Both the position numbers and the translations under genes were made by a program. The notes below the pieces were generated by a model. The model was not told the DNA's origin. It made no database searches and was given only the letters and a program-made list of their open reading frames with translations. From Sphingobium sp. Cam5-1 (lineage in GTDB: Bacteria; Pseudomonadota; Alphaproteobacteria; Sphingomonadales; Sphingomonadaceae), in NCBI RefSeq assembly GCF_015693305.1, contig NZ_CP065138.1, positions 1,860,001 through 1,924,000 of the forward strand: DNA of 64,000 nucleotides, given 5' to 3'. The stretch's first letter is position 1, and each line of letters starts with the position of its first letter. Below, one piece after another: positions 63,601-64,000 of this stretch.

Positions 63601-64000
63601 TGGGACGATTATGACAAATCGCTGATCTCAAAAGGCGGCGGCGTGTTTCCCCGCACATTGAAAAGCATCCCGCTAAGCGCTCAGGTTCAGGCGATGCTGG
63701 GCGTCCCGGAAACCGAAATGGAACCGGCGGCTCTTGTCAGCGCCATCCTCAAAAGCCCTGCCGACCTGTTGTGGTTCGGCGGCATCGGCACCTATGTGAA
63801 GGCCGCAGCGCAAAGCCATGGCGATGTCGGCGATCCCGCCAATGACCGTCTGCGCGTCAATGCCGAGGATCTGCGCGTCAAGGTCGTCGGCGAAGGGGCC
63901 AATCTCGGCGTCACCCAGGCCGCGCGCATCGCCTTTTCGCTGCGCGGTGGCCGCATCAACACCGACTTCATCGACAATTCGGCGGGCGTCGATTGTTCGG
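60637..64000 (+). CDS. NAD-specific glutamate dehydrogenase, large type (partial, runs off the window)
   Basis: The window holds the first 1121 codons with no stop. Large NAD-GDHs are about 1550-1650 residues. They oxidise glutamate to 2-oxoglutarate and ammonia. Recognisable parts are the N-terminal regulatory region (MRIAIVNDDMPFLVDSIANA) and the catalytic region: GIHLRAGPIARGGLRWSDRR, AQRVKNAVIVPTGAKGGFYP, VVGCGDMSGDVFGNGMLLSK and KVVGEGANLGVTQAARIAF. A GAAGAGG ribosome binding site precedes the ATG. It is a core metabolic gene in sphingomonads. Confidence 0.95.
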   Translation, partial: MTALSEPKTKQVNASIRKALEAALERGALPGESEDFDHEAAAAAAAFLGRTADVRKSGQLAISIETLGEGATGRYMRIAIVNDDMPFLVDSIANALASHDVTIYRLLHPVLSIDRSDAGKLTAILDDEAPGARRESMIYIEADRADAKGRRALEKSLRQTLTDVRAAVADWPKMRDAMSRDADTIPDGEGAALLRWFLARHFTQTGHERRLRNGKAEDQLGICTLDDTPLLAPASLEAAFTWFEEGKRNPLIIKSNKLSRVHRAVLLDLIIVPVREGKRVVALSIHAGMWTSAALSASPDKVPLLRSALSALMDKFGFDPGGHAGKVLVHALTALPHDILIGFDHETLERLALTFMSLTDRPRPKLALGTSALPRHLYAFAWLPRDELTTARRLAVQDMLSQAAHAPVLSWSIALEESGLALLRITLDLRDGGVVPDEVPLDRQLKQMVRGWLPAVEEALAETEEPGRAAALAQRYAPGFPMAYRNGAGPAEAAIDIRLLHGLGGPGDKSIRIYRNGEDTREQLRLKLYSHDVIALSEVVPAFENFGFRVIDEMTTAVDGGAQGHVQRFVLELPTGGSGDAVVARAAIVTEAIAQVLEGRAENDRFNELIVTAGLAPHAVVLFRALFRYLRQTGMAYGMATFAETLRREQEIARQLITLFEALHDPAAKDGPARAEQAQAAINAGLEKVSAIDEDRVLRLLRAVITATLRTNFFSNAAAEALAFKLDSAQVPGLPAPLPWREIWVYSPRVEGIHLRAGPIARGGLRWSDRRDDFRTEILGLMKAQRVKNAVIVPTGAKGGFYPKQLPSPQVDRDAWMAEGTESYRIFIRALLSVTDNIVKGKVRHPAQTVIHDGDDPYFVVAADKGTATFSDVANAIALDHDFWLGDAFASGGSHGYDHKAMGITARGAWISVRRHFAEMGIDVQSEPVSVVGCGDMSGDVFGNGMLLSKSIRLLAAFDHRHIFLDPDPDPAKSWEERNRLFQLPRSSWDDYDKSLISKGGGVFPRTLKSIPLSAQVQAMLGVPETEMEPAALVSAILKSPADLLWFGGIGTYVKAAAQSHGDVGDPANDRLRVNAEDLRVKVVGEGANLGVTQAARIAFSLRGGRINTDFIDNSAGVDCS

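Overview
The window looks like an alphaproteobacterial (sphingomonad, for example Sphingobium, Sphingomonas or Novosphingobium) chromosome segment. The DNA is mostly GC-rich. It carries a TonB-dependent receptor, Ti-type TraA/TraC/TraD mobilisation genes, a very large NAD-dependent glutamate dehydrogenase, a PAS-domain protein and many small proteins of the sphingomonad type. No lookup was possible, so the genus is inference. Only the right end (58.9-64 kb: tRNA-Thr, PAS protein, start of the glutamate dehydrogenase gene) looks like core chromosome.

Almost everything left of the tRNA looks like two mobile islands stacked at the 3' end of tRNA-Thr(CGT). The tRNA 3' end is repeated in the same orientation at 66-86, 24597-24620 and 58924-58946. 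To the left of each of the two right-hand copies lies a P4-type tyrosine integrase gene on the minus strand (15882-17201 and 57532-58761). Both integrase genes have short C-rich arm-type repeats just upstream. The repeat of the right-hand integrase, TGCCCCCA spaced 12 bp apart, is also present at the far end of its island (24674-24693).

Island A (about 0.07-24.6 kb) carries the complete kdpFABC potassium pump with its KdpD/KdpE control pair, preceded by a 27-codon membrane peptide. A shared 23-bp repeat flanks the operon. Next come a small membrane protein and a stretch of broken plasmid genes (CopG regulator, DUF3363 relaxase, two IS5-like transposase remnants). A low-GC pair follows, an acetoacetate-decarboxylase-like enzyme and a TonB receptor, and then the island integrase. 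Between that integrase and its attachment site sits a 7.2-kb Tn7-like transposon (17399-24590). It has inverted ends, multiple GCTACTTAA repeats and a 5-bp AGGTA target duplication. It keeps TniB and TniQ but only the C-terminal half of TniA. Its cargo is a SIR2-domain protein, an unknown protein and the C-terminal half of a ThiF/E1-like protein.

Island B (about 24.6-58.9 kb) starts with an ECF41 sigma-factor cluster with two matching divergent promoters. Membrane and stress genes follow: AI-2E-type permease, YihY/BrkB, a second GroEL, a cation/proton antiporter, transglutaminases, NhaA, GlsB-type protein, DUF4142, four-helix-bundle DUF2383-type protein, PRC-barrel and an HWE-type histidine kinase. 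The middle holds a mobilisation module (oriT, traA, traC, traD, DUF6771-like, MNT-HEPN protein, ParB remnant, AlpA-like regulator). This makes island B a plausible integrative mobilisable element with a stress-tolerance load.

The least explained signal is a recurrent leader motif, GAGAGA-N5/6-GYGCTCCCG. It lies upstream of four small-protein genes, three of which encode a shared WENEGG motif. In three cases the CTCC of the motif can pair with the gene's own GGAG ribosome binding site. In the fourth it pairs with a GGGAG that precedes a 16-codon leader peptide.
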